Shown: one piece after another, positions 42,364 through 54,650 of the stretch
How positions within the stretch are numbered: position 1 is the first letter of the stretch
Layout: every line of letters begins with the position of its first letter
Origin: Riptortus pedestris
Taxonomy: Eukaryota > Arthropoda > Insecta > Hemiptera > Alydidae
DNA length: 64,000 nucleotides
Assembly: GCA_019009955.1 (NCBI GenBank)
Contig: CM032233.1
Location: forward strand, 130,541,001 to 130,605,000
Reading direction: 5' to 3'
Position numbers and translations under genes: made by a program
Notes under the pieces: generated by a model
Seen by the model: only the letters and a program-made list of their open reading frames with translations
What the model was told of the DNA's origin: nothing
The model's database searches: none

Positions 42364-42589
42364 AGGGGCATTTATAAATATTGTTACAAATATAACAGAT
42401 GAAAAAAAGGGGTTGGCTACTCAGTGGAGATGGGGGGATTCGTTGTGAAATTAATTTAGAAATGTTTTTAATGTTACAAAAAAATCAATAAAAACAGGGC
42501 GCCACCTAAATTTTTCATGGGGGAATAATAATAAAAACATATAAACCTGGTAAAATGTAGGAAACCAGAAAAAAAAAAAAAAAAAGAAG

Positions 42590-42664
42590 TGTTCTAGACT
42601 GAGATTCGAACCCAGGTCTCTTCCCTTTTAAGTAGCTTCCCCTAGCTACTATGCTATACAGCAC
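42590..42664 (-). ncRNA. tRNA-like SINE head
   Basis: On the minus strand TAGCATAGTAGCTAGGGG resembles a pol III A box and GGGTTCGAATCTC a B box at tRNA spacing. The acceptor stem pairs at five of seven positions, and a run of ~17 T follows (the poly-A at 42569-42586 on plus) that would terminate pol III. More likely a tRNA-derived SINE than a functional tRNA. Confidence 0.5.
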
Positions 42665-42889
42665 TTGTAGATAAGAAATTCCAGCCCAAGGTGTATCTCT
42701 AAATTCTTTATTATGATAATAAAGGCTTCTGCCAAAATGAAAATAATAATTATAGGGAAGGGGTGACATATAATAAATTAATCCGGATAAGAATAAATTA
42801 TAATGAAAAGAAAATCCAATATTTAACATAAAATTCCTCTTGAAATTAAAAATAAATACATAAGAAATTGGTTAAAAATAACAAAATAA

Positions 42890-44470
42890 ACAATTTGATA
42901 TAAACAATTAATGGATCAGATAATATATTATAACATCTATGAGAGTACTTTTGTTTGAAAATTCCTAAACAGCCCAGGAATGAGTCTCTATGAGATAACG
43001 GCTCTCTTCATCAAAATACCGAGCATAAACGGTAATTAAAAAAACAAAAACAACCATCATTGATGTGACAGCTGCTGGGATTGACAAGAACCTGGATTGA
43101 TGGTTAATTCAAGGAACGAGACATTAATCAAAAGGTACAAATTTTATTAATAAGTTTAGAAAAAATGTTGGATGGGGTAAACTGAAAATGAAGAGAAGAT
43201 TAACTTACAAGTAGTAACCAGAGTCCGGTATATAAAGCGTTTGTGTAAGCAATAAGTATAATTAGGATGCCTCGTCTCACCCAAGCTGACCTCCCAAAAA
43301 AGGAGTATCCCAAAATGCTATAAGATAATAATAATAGATAGTGATTGGAGCATGCTGCTTTACAGGAACAGAAATTGAACTCATGAAAACAGGTGATATA
43401 ATTGAATAAAAGCAATGGCAACATTGATTTGGTCTTGGACCAAATCAAGCCAAAGAAATCAAATATTGAAGTTCAAAATTTGTTAAATGAATGTAAAAGT
43501 CATTTGGCGATGGAAAAATGGAGGGTGAAGTTAATTTGTCAAACTTATGGTGCAATAAGTTCACTATAAATGTTTTTGAAGGTATGATTGGGGAAAGAGC
43601 AGAGGTACATAGAAGAGGCTGCTATTTTTTGTAGCAGAACGATTTTCAACAATATTTTTAGTTAAAATTTGTTCCAATGATACCCAAACCCAAGACTTTG
43701 GTTAGAGCCTAGTATGTGCTTTTTAATGCCACATTCCTCAGAGATCAGCCATCATTCAATATGGTGTTGGATGAAGATTGGGACTGCTGCCTGTATCCAT
43801 TCCCCCAGCTATCTAGGGCAGATATTCAATATTCTCCATTCCCCCCCCCATCACCTGTCACTTCCTTTCTTCGCCTAAAATAATCAAATTTCCTTTTAGA
43901 ACACTCCACTATATATTTGGCTAGAGAATAGTTGCATTTGTCCATACTCTACTCTCCAGCACAGCACCACTTTTCATTGAAGCATTCAACTGTTTTGTTA
44001 CTAACAATCTTCTTTACTACATTTGGAAATTTCCTAATCAAATTTGGAATTCTTGTCAGAGTTATACTGAATTCCTGGAGTGTGTCTACGAAAAATAGGC
44101 TAGATAGTAAAATAGAGAGGTTAGAGGGAACAAGGAGTAGCATAGAAATATATCTTCTAAGAATAAGATATAATACTAATGGGGAAATGAGCTCCAGCTG
44201 TATTATGTATTTAAAAAGATGTTGGTCCCTCCAAACATTACAACAATCTACTAAAAACTCAAATAATAACAACAAATTCACAGTTAAAATAGAACTCACC
44301 ATTTACTTTGGCACCGAAACATCGATGCACACACCTATTCAGGCTGACTCAGTTGGGCCAGCCTTGCCCACAGTGGCCGCAAAAATAGATGTTATTTTTT
44401 CTCTTTACTGCAATTCAAACCATCTCATATACTAGACTGACCTAGAATTACAACAAATAATAATATATAT
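42890..44470 (-). repeat. Segmental duplication block D1, copy 2
   Basis: Direct duplicate of 25739-27590, ~17 kb away, with indels. It brings a second zinc-finger exon but no ankyrin exon, and lies upstream of exon 1 of the minus-strand gene. Confidence 0.85.
44300..44407 (-). pseudogene. Second copy of the zinc-finger exon, with stop
   Basis: Same splice sites and 108-base length as 27429-27536. Reads FCGHCGQGWPN, stop, VSLNRCVHRCFGAKVN; the TGA kills it. The Cys in place of His is conserved, so it is not a recent error in the other copy. Confidence 0.6.
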
Positions 44471-44479
44471 CTCATATAT

Positions 44480-45640
44480 TAAAGCAAATGGATAGATCAC
44501 ACGCTACAACTGCGGTGAGGTCGGCTACTTTCAGAGTGATTGTAAAGTGCCTAGGAAAAGGTCCGAGATCTATTTCGCCAGAGGGGAGGGACAACAAACG
44601 GGAGAATAGCTCCCAAATCTCCCAAGGCTCCACAATCTCCATTTTCATTATACGACCGAAGAACAGCAACCTTACTGCTCGTGGGCTCATTAACGGGAGG
44701 AAGCAGGTCCTCACCATGGACACGGGAGCGACACAGTCCATCATTCGGCCTGATTTGATAAAACGGGCAGTGAAACCAATAAACAACATACGACTGCACA
44801 CTGCTACAGGGGATTCAACCATCGTCTATGGAAGAGCGAGGGTTAGGCTGACTATCGCCAACATCAGCACTGAACATGTGTTTGTTGTTGCTAACATAGT
44901 GGATGAGGTTCAGACTTCATTATAGCTCACAGCATTAGTTTGCACATGGGTAAGCTAATAATGATCTGGCGCAACGCAGAAATAACTTCGGATGTTGGAC
45001 ATGAGAGCAAAGTCACAAGGAAGCAGTGTACCGACGGATGCCAGAAAATATCACCTTGAGCGGATGACTATTGATTATAAAAAAGTGAGAAAACATGATG
45101 ACGCTAAAGCCCTCTCAAGGTGGCCATGTAACATAGAGTACAAGGATTGTACAAAAGCCGAGAAAGAGGAATGTGTCATTGATGTACGACTTAGCCATGT
45201 TGACTCAGGAGTAGACTAGTAGACGGCGCAGAAGGGTGACCCTATTCTGGCTAAGGAGGGCAATGGAAGGCCGACCCGTTATGAAATATTGGACCACACT
45301 AAAATGACCAGTAACAAGTTGAAAGTGTGTATGAGCAGCAAACATGGAGGGATTTACGGAAGGACAAATGGTTCTACTATTCAACCAATAAGGCAAGAAA
45401 GGATTATCCCCTAAATTGCAAATGCACAGGGAGGGACCTTACAAGGTGATCAAGAGATGTCTACAGGATACAGAGACACCACAATCCGAGGTCTAAAATT
45501 AAATTGGTTCACCTAGAGCGACTAGCCAAATATGGCAACGGCGATATTGAGCCTATTCGGGACAAAAAGGCTTAATTGGGCAGCAGTGTGGCGAAAACTA
45601 CGTACATGGAAGATTGAATAGAGATAGTCACGTATTTGGG
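44480..45640 (+). pseudogene. Degenerate Gypsy element: Gag zinc knuckle, protease, RNase H tail
   Basis: YNCGEVGYFQSDCKVPRK is a CCHC knuckle with first Cys and His lost. The frame 44488-44925 then gives retropepsin (VLTMDTGATQSIIRPDLI; AGDS replaced region TATGDSTIVYG). After 44925 reverse transcriptase is missing; YKKVRKHDDAKALSRWPCNI (45060-45140) is the RNase H end, and EGNGRPTRYEIL (45250) the integrase lead-in. A large internal deletion is clear. The upstream border coincides with the end of D1 copy 2. Confidence 0.7.
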
Positions 45641-45850
45641 AAGTACGAAGAGTCTGTACTCGTTTGTGTTTGCTTATGTCACACAATAAGTCTGGTAAGC
45701 TGTTAACTAGTAGCAATATTAGAAATTCCTGTGTTTCTTGAAGGACGTGTATGATATTTTAATGCCAAAAAGGTAATGTAAGAGTTTTGTATTCAAAATT
45801 AAGTTTTCCTACAATTTTTTTTTAACTTTCAATTTTTAATCCAAAATATC
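45641..45850. other. Non-coding spacer
   Basis: AT-rich, no supported feature. Confidence 0.25.
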
Positions 45851-45853
45851 ATG

Positions 45854-47518
45854 TCGGAAAAGCAAATGAAAACTTAAGATTGCGGATGAGCATCCAAAAA
45901 AAGTGAAAATTTGATTATTTTTTCACTTTCCTCAGAGATAAAGCTGTATTCTTAATATGCTCAGACTGTCAACATTAAAAGAATATAACATGAAAATGCA
46001 TTACGATACAAAGCATGAACAACAATATAAAAACTTAACCGGACAACTCCGGATTGATAAGTTGGAGAAAAACGTGGGAAAATAACAGATTATTTTTAAA
46101 AATCAAGCTAATTTATCAACTAAAGCAGTTAAGGCTAGTTTTATTTTCAGTCAAATACTGGTAAAAAAAAAAATGAAACCCTTTGCGGATAGAGAGATGA
46201 TAAAATTGTCTGACTGCTTCTTCAAAAATAGCATTTCCTGATAAAATAAATATTATTCCAAGCATTAGTTTATCAAGATTCACCATTGCAAGGAAAATTG
46301 AAGACTAGTCCGAAAACACAGCAACAACGCTTCGTGACACACATTGCGAAGTTCGAATACTGTTCTTTCGCACTTGATGAGAATTGTGATATTACAGATA
46401 CGGCACAACTGGCTATATTTTTACGAGGTATTGATACCAAATTTAATATTACCGAAGAATTGTGTTCACTGATTCCAATGCAAGGGACTACAACCGGCAA
46501 AGACCGGTACGATGAACTAAAGTCTGCATTGGAAAATGTTTCAATTTATCGACTGTATATCGACAGATGAAGCACGAGCAATGTCAAGCATTGTGATAAA
46601 AGGATCGGCAAGGCTATTTCAAGACCTTAAGAAGGGAAATATTCGTTAACCAATTCACCAAGGAAATTTGTATGCGAAAAGATTGAGTTTGAGCCAAATG
46701 ACACAGTACCAATAATTAAACTAATCAGTTTTATAAAGTCGCGTGCTTTAAATCACCATGAATTTAAAGAATTCCTGAAAGATTTAGAAACTGAATACGG
46801 TGACGTGGTGTTCAATACCAAAGGACGTTGGCTTGTAGAGGTGCAATACTAAAAAGAGTATACAACTTAAAAAGCGAAATAAAATTGTTCTTGAATATGA
46901 AGGGATGTGCCATTCCACATTTTGGTAGTAAAGAATGGATTTTGGGTTTCTTATCGACGTGACTCAGCATCTCAATGATCGTAATGTGGAACTTCAAGGC
47001 AAAGGACAGTTTATTCACAATTTCCATGATAAAATTCAGGGCTTTGAGCGGAAATTAAATTTGTGAAAACAGCATTTTTTGCAGAGTAATGTGTCTAACA
47101 TTCCACATTTAGAAAAAGTGGAAACTCTTAAAAATAAGTACAAAATATAGATATTTTACATTGACAGCGGTTTCCATGAAAATGATTTCCTCGCCATTTA
47201 ACATCGATGTGGATACAGTTCCCGAAGACTTTCAAATGGAAGTGATTGATATGCAGAATAATACTGATTTAAAACATGTATTTTTCTCAGTAAACATCAA
47301 AAAGTTTTATAAATCGTATGCGAGCCCTGAGAAATTTCCGCTTTTGACGAAAAATGCAAATCAAATGATGTCTCTGTTCGGAAGTACATGTGTTTCAGAA
47401 CAATTTTTTTCAACCATGAAATTAATCAAAAATGACCACCTATCAAGACTGATTGATGTACGATTAGAAAGCTGCATACGTGTAGGTCCTTCATCAATTC
47501 CGGCAGATATTGATTAGC
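45854..47518 (+). pseudogene. hAT transposase relic of GTF2IRD2/Charlie type
   Basis: Fragments in order along broken frames: a zinc-finger segment ending YDTKHEQQ (~45990-46020), KKMKPFADREMIKL (~46170), then ORF 46286-46570 with FALDENCDITDTAQLAIFLR and ELCSLIPMQGTTTG. Finally 47161-47517 gives SSPFNIDVDTVPEDFQMEVI, and MSLFGSTCVSEQFFSTMKLI, the hAT C-terminal dimerisation domain. All the landmark blocks are present in family order, with several stops between. Terminal repeats were not identified. Confidence 0.8.
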
Positions 47519-47989
47519 TTGTACTGAAAAAAACAGTGCGAAATGTCTGATTGAAAATTACAAGAAAGTTCGTTTTTTTCTGTTATTTGATTGGTTTTTT
47601 TTATTTTGCATTAAAATTTGTATATGAAATCTTTACTTTTTTTAAAAATTTTACATTTTTCTATTCTAATGTTTATTATAAATAAAGTTTTGTAAATTAT
47701 TAATAAGTGTTATTTTATCTGCGGCCCACCAAAAAAATTTAAAATTTAAATAATAATGGTAAAGAATATTTTTATGTCTAGAACTAGAACATTTTCAACA
47801 TTCTTATTAATTGTAAAATAAAATAATGATTAAACTAATAAAATTAAATAAAACAGTTAAAAATGTTATAAAAATATCTGCGTATAAAGACTTGTCTGAT
47901 TTCTCAGAGTTGTTGGAACACAGTTACTACAGCTCACTCGGCATTTTTCAAAAAATTCATTTAAAACAATAGAAAATAAAATAATGTAC
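47519..47989. other. Non-coding spacer
   Basis: AT-rich flank of the hAT relic; contains AATAAA-rich stretches but no ORF. Confidence 0.25.
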
Positions 47990-48215
47990 TAAATGACAAC
48001 GACAATTACGAGAGGCGAACAACTTGATGAGTTTTTAAAAAGATTTTTTATTAACAATATAACAGAGAGCAACCCGACATGGAGACGGCCTACAACTGAA
48101 CTGAGACAATAATTGATAGTAGGGTAGGTTTATTAAGGTATTGAGAGATGCTGTGCTTGCTGTTCTCAGGCGACTACCTGATAGTGCATAGTTGGCAGTT
48201 CCCATGCTCCTAACT
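47990..48215 (-). mobile_element. Errantivirus element A, 3' LTR
   Basis: Preceded (minus) by a purine-rich tract AGGAGGGACG, the LTR begins AGTTAGGAGCATGGGAACTG, the AGT(T/A) start typical of errantiviruses. It contains TTAATAAA and ends near TTGTCGTTGTCATT. Its first 29 bases recur at 57404-57432. The left limit is approximate. Confidence 0.6.
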
Positions 48216-49053
48216 CGTCCCTCCTGAAGATGTGAGCTGTCCCAGCGAAACGATAGGATGTGAAGTAGTGGGCTGGGTTTTCTTGCAATATCTGAAAAAT
48301 ACTTTTAACAGGCTGCTCCTATGACTAATACATATATAGGAGGTTAAACATAATGCTATTCCTAATAAAAGAATATATAAAAGTTTATAATGATTAAAAT
48401 CTATATCATCTAATTCTTCTAATGGAACAAAATTAATATTTACTTTAAGTACATCATCAAATGTTAAGTTACTTTTAAATATATTAATTGGTGTAGCATC
48501 TAATTTATGATTAAAAGGTTCCCTAAATATACATGGAGAACTAAAATTTACAATTGTTTCACCATTTTCTAAATAGAGTAGGTATGATCCTCTGTCTTAT
48601 AGACATGATATGTTCATTTATATATAAGTTATCTTTCTTAAAAATTAAATATTGGTTAATAATATTTACATATTTTATAAATGATGATTCTATCTTAATA
48701 TCTAAACTATTACATTCCTTAAAGCCTAAATGGTCAATAATATTAGAAATATAAGTATTAATAATTTTAATAATATTTTTACAATAATAACGGGCATCAA
48801 TTAGAGTACAGCTGCCTTTATATGTATTCTGTAATTCATCAATACTTCTCATTTTAAGTGGTGGGTAAACTGAGGTAGTTATTACACTTCCTTGGCGTTC
48901 AACTGTATAAGACAACAAAAAGTATGTTTCATAGATCACTGTATGGAGAGGTATTTCAATAATACATGATAATATATCCTTATATATGGAACAATGGATT
49001 CTACTTAATTGCCATAACAGGTCGGGATTATTAGAAATAAAAACAAATTTCAC
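48210..49053 (-). pseudogene. env: Errantivirus A envelope-like protein, truncated and frameshifted
   Basis: ORF 48559-49053 has IHCSIYKDILSCIIEIPLHT and GSCTLIDARYYCKNI; a frameshift near 48565 leads to IVNFSSPCIFREPFNHK and a C-terminal membrane anchor LLYILLLGIALCLTSYICIS followed by a short cytoplasmic tail. The stop overlaps the first bases of the 3' LTR, as expected for the last gene. The N-terminal half is gone: the frame begins inside the pol ORF end at 49031. Baculovirus F-like family by context and layout. Confidence 0.6.
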
Positions 49054-51000
49054 ATCGGTTAATAAAATCAGTTATGTCCTTTCTCATTGTTGGCCAATAA
49101 TATCGTTTTCTAATGTGTACCCGTATGTACGATTCGTTAATTCCTCTGTGGCATATTTTCCCTATGTGATAGTTACCTACTATTTCCTTTTGTCCTTCTT
49201 TGTCTGTTATGTCCAAGTTAATCTTACTATATCTTTTTATTTTGATTGTACAAAATTCACTAGTTATAATAGATGCAAGTAAATTATATAATTCTTCATA
49301 TACACTTTCTAAAATTCCTACCTTTTTACAAATAACTCCATACGTGGTGTTCGGTTTTAAATATTGAACAATAGCGGATTTAATTTCATCTGAGCAATTT
49401 GAGTTAGTAAAGAAAAATGTAGTTCTAGTTTTATTAAAATATTTTTTAATCAGGGGTTTTTTATCTCCTAGTTCTAATACAATTTGGTTTTGTTCTATGT
49501 TTAAGATTTTATCCTCATCCATAATAATTACTTGTTCGTTTGAACTGTCTTGCGAATGAATTGTTGCTAAGCTTTCGGAATCATCCATATCTTGTTCAGG
49601 GTATTCTCTAAGAAATTCCTCTAATACTTCCTGGGGGTCAACATCCTCAACAGCATTTACTGTATGAACTTTTATTCTACTTAGCGCGTCAGCAACATTA
49701 TTAGTTTTCCCTTGTACATATTTAATATTAAAATCAAATTCATCTAATGCTAATTTCCATCTTATTAATTTTGAATTAGGTTCTTTAATACTATGCAGCC
49801 ATTGTAATGGTTTATGGTCCGTCTGAATACTAAATTCTCTACCGTAAAGATAAGGCCTAAAATGTTTACAAGACCAAACTATAGCGAGCAATTCTTTTTC
49901 TATTGTTGACAAATTCTCTTCCGCTCTATTAAGAGTTCTGGAAGCGTAAGCTATTCGGAGGTCTTTTCCATCAAAATTATGAGATAAAACAGAGCCAATT
50001 GCTTAATTAGAGGCATCTGTTGTCAGAATGAAAGATTTTGAAAAATCGGGGAGCTGAAGAATAGGATTATTTTGTAATAATAGTTTTAGTTTTTCAAAAG
50101 CATCTTTATATTCGGGGTCATTTATATTTATTTTTGCATCCTTTTTTAGAGCTGCTGTTAAAGGTTTAGCAATTTTTGCATAATCCTTTATCATTTTTCG
50201 ATAGTAACCTGTAAGTCCTAAAAATCTTTTAATATCTTTAACGATTTTTGGAATTGGAAAATGTTTTACTGCTTCTAATTTTAGAGGATTAGGTTGTATT
50301 CCCTTATCTGAAATAATATGTCCTAAATATAATAATCCCTTTTTGAAAAATTCTGTTTTATCAATTTGGATCTTTAAATTGTGTTCTTTTAATTTTTTGA
50401 AAAGTGATTTTAAATGTTTTAAGTGTTCCTCAAGATTGTCCGAAAATACTATTATATCATCCATATAAACAAGAACGTTACAAATTCTAGAGAATATTAA
50501 ATTCATTGCTCTTTGAAATGTGGGTGGACTATTTTTGAGTTCCATAGGGAGACGAAGATATTCGAAATTTCCATTTTCCATGGAAAAAGCAGTTTTTTTT
50601 TCAATTGACTCAGGATCCATCTCGATTTGATAAAATCCAGAGGCTAGATCTAAGATAGAAAAGTATGTGGCTCTACCTATTTTTCCGAATAAATCTGCTA
50701 TGTTTGGCAAAGGATATTTGTCATCAATGGTCTTATCGTTCAGTTTCCGATAATCAAAAACCATTCTAATTTTTCGTTTTCCCGATGCATCCGGTTTCTT
50801 TGGAACTACCCAAATCGGGGAATTGTAGGGGGAGTTTGAATGTCTAATTATGTTGTTTTTTAATAATTTATCAATTTCTAACTCTACTTCTTTTCTAAAA
50901 ATCTCCGGGTATCTATAGTTCTTTGAATATACGGGTAATTCATATTTTGTTATTATTTTGTGTTTTAGAATATTAGTTGCACTCAATTTATCATTATCTC
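49031..51000 (-). pseudogene. pol: Errantivirus A pol: reverse transcriptase, RNase H, integrase zinc domain
   Basis: RT (50003-50986): KIRMVFDYRKLNDKTIDDKY, FSILDLASGFYQIEM, active site VYMDDIIVFS. A TAA after TTDASN interrupts at 50003. RNase H follows (YASRTLNRAEENLSTIEKEL, LQWLHSIKEPNS, NNVADALSRI), then the HHCC integrase N-terminal domain (HIGKICHRGINESYIRVHIR, RCEIC). The integrase catalytic core is absent: coding jumps at ~49040 to env sequence, a large deletion. Confidence 0.88.
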
Positions 51001-51720
51001 TTTTTATTATTTCCTGATATTTTTTTCAGTAATTTAATTATTTCACTTTTTTCTTCCCGATTCATATGATCCGTTCTAATAAGTTGGGGTATTTCATCAA
51101 TTATTTCTTTTATATTAATTTCCTCTTCCATTGTCTCTTCAACTTCCAAAGGCTCGTCAGGACATATGGTCATAACTTCCTTGGTTTTATTAAAAATAAT
51201 GCAAGTGGCTTCACTATTTCTGGGATCTATTACTCCTTCTTTTATTTTATAATTTTCCGTTTCTAGAGATTTAAGTAAACCGACCTTATTGGGAATTGAC
51301 CTAATAGGCATACGGACTACATTATCTCCTGGTTTTAATTTAAGTTTTTTTACTTTGTACGTAAAATAGTAATTTTTTGTTACCCTTAATAGTTTCTAGA
51401 ACATTCGTATCAAAGTTAACCTTAGATTTTAATTCGCTTAGAGTTTCATGACCTTATAAAATACCATATCTTGGCGAAAAGTCGAAAATATAAAATTTTA
51501 ATTGTAAATTAGGAAAAATTTTGTTTGTCATTAACACGACTGATTCAGTGCCGTAACTTTCACCACTAGGTGTTTTTACAATAAAATCTTCCTTTTGTCT
51601 TTCAGCGTTTTCTGGAACTATATTTGGATTTATGTAATTTTTTAACGATCCGGTGTCTATTAGCCATTTTCTATTCGCATGATCAGAAAAATAAGGTAAT
51701 GATTTGATAATGCTTTTTAA
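50994..51720 (-). pseudogene. Errantivirus A protease region
   Basis: Retropepsin with active-site WLIDTGSLKNYINPNIVP (~51650) and a flap region TPSGESYGTES, then FSPRYGIL, stop, GHETL at ~51455. The linker ORF 50994-51311 (MPIRSIPNKVGLL, ICPDEPLEVEE) leads into RT with one frame change. The upstream end abuts the inserted element B at 51778. Confidence 0.75.
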
Positions 51721-51782
51721 CTCAAATCTGGATGGCTTTTTGATGGTTGTGGACTTTGTCCTAAAAATGTTCCGTCAGTTTG

Positions 51783-51968
51783 TGTTTTAATAATTAGTCC
51801 TGGTAACAAAACATACACAAATCTTATATAAATTCTGTTTAACATTAGGGTTATAGAACACAAGATAAACTGTACATGAACATAGTACTACACATAACAA
51901 ACATCTGCTTCCTTCCTCTTATAAAATACTATAACCTTCCTTCTTTAACAGTGTAGCCACATATAACA
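51783..51968 (-). repeat. Element B 3' LTR
   Basis: Minus-strand TGTTATATGTGGCTACACTG ... TTAAAACA, 186 bases, with inverted termini TGTTTTA/TAAAACA in the partner copy. Differences from the 5' LTR are few (A/T at position 5, small substitutions), implying a fairly recent insertion. Confidence 0.9.
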
Positions 51969-51985
51969 TCTTCTCTCTGTTCAAT
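51969..51985 (-). other. Element B polypurine tract
   Basis: AACAGAGAGAAGA directly abuts the 3' LTR start on the minus strand. Confidence 0.75.
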
Positions 51986-53291
51986 CTTTGAGCCTTGCTG
52001 GCACTCTCCTGCACCTCTTAGGTCTTGACGCTGGTACAACAATGTTTGTAGCATTTCCAGTACCCTCATCTACCTGAAACGAAGCCAGGCGAAGATGTAC
52101 TCTATTCCGCCTGACCACTTTACCAGTATCAAGGTCCTCCACTATGTGCGATCTTGGCGCAACATGTTTTTGAAGAATTCTCCCTCGATGCCAGTAGTCG
52201 ACTTTTGGGTACTGGATGGATACGAGATCTCCAGGACTGAATTTCTTGAGCTCTCTAGCACTCCGATCATAATAGCTCTTGGCAATTGCACGTTTTTCTT
52301 CCAACTTAGCTGGTATGTCAGCATTCACATGGGGCATCAGCTTATCAGCTACAGAAGGTAATTTAGTGCGGCACACCCGATTCATCAACAGCTGTGCTGG
52401 GGACACTCGTAAATGCTTTAGTGGAGTGTTCCTATACTCAAGAAGAGCCATATATAGATCCTCTTTCCCATCTGCAGTGTTCTTCGATATGTTTTTAATT
52501 ATGCCCACACCTTTTTCAGCGAAAGAGTTGGACTGCGCATGATTAGGGCTTCGTGTGACAATGTCAAAGCAGCAATCATTGGAGAAACCTTGTAGTTCTG
52601 CCGAAGCGAACGGTACATTGTCGCAGACCATTACCTCTGGAATACCAAACTTTGAGAAAATAGATTTTAAATTTTGGATGACTTCTCGAGCCGATTTTTT
52701 TTTCATACCCACAAGCTCAATCCAGTTAGAATATGAATCAACCAGAACCAGGTAATCACGTGACTCATAGGTCATAATATCCACAAACACCCTCTGCCAC
52801 GGTCTTATAGGCAATGGATGGCTCTTTAAGGGCTCCTTAATATTTTTTCTTGCAAACTTCTGGCAACTAGGACAATTTTTGATGAAATGCTCAATGTCCA
52901 TATTTATTTGGGGCCATATTATTGTTTGTTTAGCTCTCTCTTTCGATTTTTCAATACCAGCGTGACTGGAGTGCAGAATTGCTAGCATCTCCGGCCTCAA
53001 ACTGGCTGGCACCACAATTCTATTCTTCCAAACTACCAGATCTTCACATGCAGTCACTTCATCGTGAGGATAGAGTGCTAATTCCCCTTGTAGCTTTCTC
53101 GGCAAACCCGTTTGAATGTATTTCTTTAGTTTCACCATAATTTTATCATTTTCCATGGCTTTTACAATTCTTTCCCTCTGCCTGATTGAAATAGGCAGTG
53201 AATTCATAAAGACATGAACCACAAATTCAATGTCACTTGCTGGCTCATAAGAGTCTAACTGTAACCGAGAAAGTGCATCAGGTATAAGCAT
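51981..53291 (-). CDS. Element B integrase (K02A2.6-type)
   Basis: Intact 436-aa ORF. Zinc domain: LHSSHAGIEKSKERAKQTII, CPSCQ (~95-147). Catalytic triad: Asp in RVFVDIMTYESRDYL, Asp in VMVCDNVPFASAEL, Glu in NSFAEKGVGIIKNI. C-terminal SH3-like region: FSPGDLVSIQYPKVDYWHRG and VVRRNRVHLR. It is continuous upstream with RNase H (LIPDALSRLQ), where a frame break separates it from RT. Function: inserts cDNA into the genome. Confidence 0.92.
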   Translation of the reverse strand: MLIPDALSRLQLDSYEPASDIEFVVHVFMNSLPISIRQRERIVKAMENDKIMVKLKKYIQTGLPRKLQGELALYPHDEVTACEDLVVWKNRIVVPASLRPEMLAILHSSHAGIEKSKERAKQTIIWPQINMDIEHFIKNCPSCQKFARKNIKEPLKSHPLPIRPWQRVFVDIMTYESRDYLVLVDSYSNWIELVGMKKKSAREVIQNLKSIFSKFGIPEVMVCDNVPFASAELQGFSNDCCFDIVTRSPNHAQSNSFAEKGVGIIKNISKNTADGKEDLYMALLEYRNTPLKHLRVSPAQLLMNRVCRTKLPSVADKLMPHVNADIPAKLEEKRAIAKSYYDRSARELKKFSPGDLVSIQYPKVDYWHRGRILQKHVAPRSHIVEDLDTGKVVRRNRVHLRLASFQVDEGTGNATNIVVPASRPKRCRRVPARLKD

Positions 53292-53364
53292 TTCTCGACC
53301 AGGAATATAATGTATGTCGAAATCATAATTAAGTAATTTTAGCCTGATACGCTGTAACCGGGGA

Positions 53365-54650
53365 CTAAGATTGCAGATATCCTTGAATTTTTACTAGTGG
53401 TTTGTGGTTTGTTTTCACAACAACTTTATTTCCATATAAAACTGATGAAATTTTGTAGCACCAAAGTGTACAGCCAAAAGCTCTTTTTCTATGATGGCGT
53501 ACTTTTGTTCTGTAACCGTAAGAGACCTGGACGCAAATGCAACAGGGCGCCCTTCTTGAAATAGACATGCTCCTAATCCACTATTTGAGGCATCTACACG
53601 CATTTCAGACGACTTATTAGAGTCAAAGTAGGATAAAACTGGAGCGTCAAGAATGGCATCCTTAAGTGCCTGAAACGATTCCTTCTCTTCGTTGTCCCAC
53701 TTCCAACTACTATCATTTTTAGTAAGATTCCTTAATGGAGCTGACCTTTCTGACAAATTTGGTATAAACTTTGAGACATATTTAATTAAACCCAAGACTC
53801 TTAAAACGTCTCCTTTGTTTTTCGGTTCTGGCAACTCTTTAATAGCCTCTATATACCTATCAGCAATAGCAATTCCTTCACTAGAAAATATTTGTCCAAG
53901 ATACTTGACAGATTTCCTTTTATATTGTATCTTCGAGCTATTAAATCGAACATTATATTTCGGAGCTCTATCCATTACTTGTTGGAGGGCTTGATCATGT
54001 TCTAGCTCTGATACTCCCGACACCAACAAGTCGTCAAAATATACACAGACGCCAGGAATATCCCCGAACAACCTGGATACCTGGCGCTGAAAAATTTCTG
54101 GTGCCGACCTTAATCCAAACGGCATCCTCTGAAATTTGAATCTCCCAAAAAAGGTGGCAAAAGTACAAAGATCAGCTGACGCACTATCTAGCTCAATATG
54201 GAAATAACCATCTTTTAGGTCCAATACAGTAAATAGACACTTACCTTGTAATGTTTGAGTAATATCATCTCATATCCAAACAGACCCTCAAATCACCATT
54301 CTTTTTTTCCACTACTACTGGGTTAACTACCTCTGTTGGATAGGTGACTTTCTGAATGATACCTTTTTTTTCCATCTCCTCTAATTTTAATTTCAAACGA
54401 TCATGGCAAGCATAAGGCACTCTTCTAGTATTTTCAACAAATGGTTGAAAAGAACTATCTAACTTAATTGAATGCACAAGTGGGAATCTCCCCAAACCTT
54501 CAAAAATGTCTCGGTTTGACTGTACTATTTGTAACTGCTCATTTATGTTCTCAACTCTTTTAATGATGTTAAATTTAACACAATCGTGCAATCCTAATAA
54601 AGGGGTTTTTCTCATGTTTACTATTGCAAACTGAATAGTGTGACTCTTAT
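53365..54650 (-). pseudogene. Element B reverse transcriptase / RNase H, frameshift and small deletion
   Basis: N-terminal RT block (54265-54615): RVPYACHDRLKLKLEEMEKK, NPVVVEKKNGDLRVCLDM. It stops where the PQ-LNK segment normally follows, so a short deletion with a frameshift lies near 54265. The frame 53415-54224 has LDLKDGYFHIEL, MPFGLRSAPEIFQR, active site CVYFDDLLVSG and the RNase H start EMRVDASNSGLGACLFQ. A further frame change near 53415-53568 leads to the rest of RNase H. Confidence 0.85.

Noticed and set aside
42590..42664. A functional tRNA gene
   Set aside because: A- and B-box-like sequences are present but acceptor and other stems are mismatched; a SINE head fits better.
43949..44302. 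117-aa hydrophobic ORF also present at 27.16-27.46 kb
   Set aside because: It spans the donor of the zinc-finger exon and the following intron in duplicated DNA; conservation is explained by recent duplication. No start context or known family, so not called a gene.
52095..52755. Plus-strand ORFs across the element B integrase
   Set aside because: Shadows of the minus-strand integrase gene.
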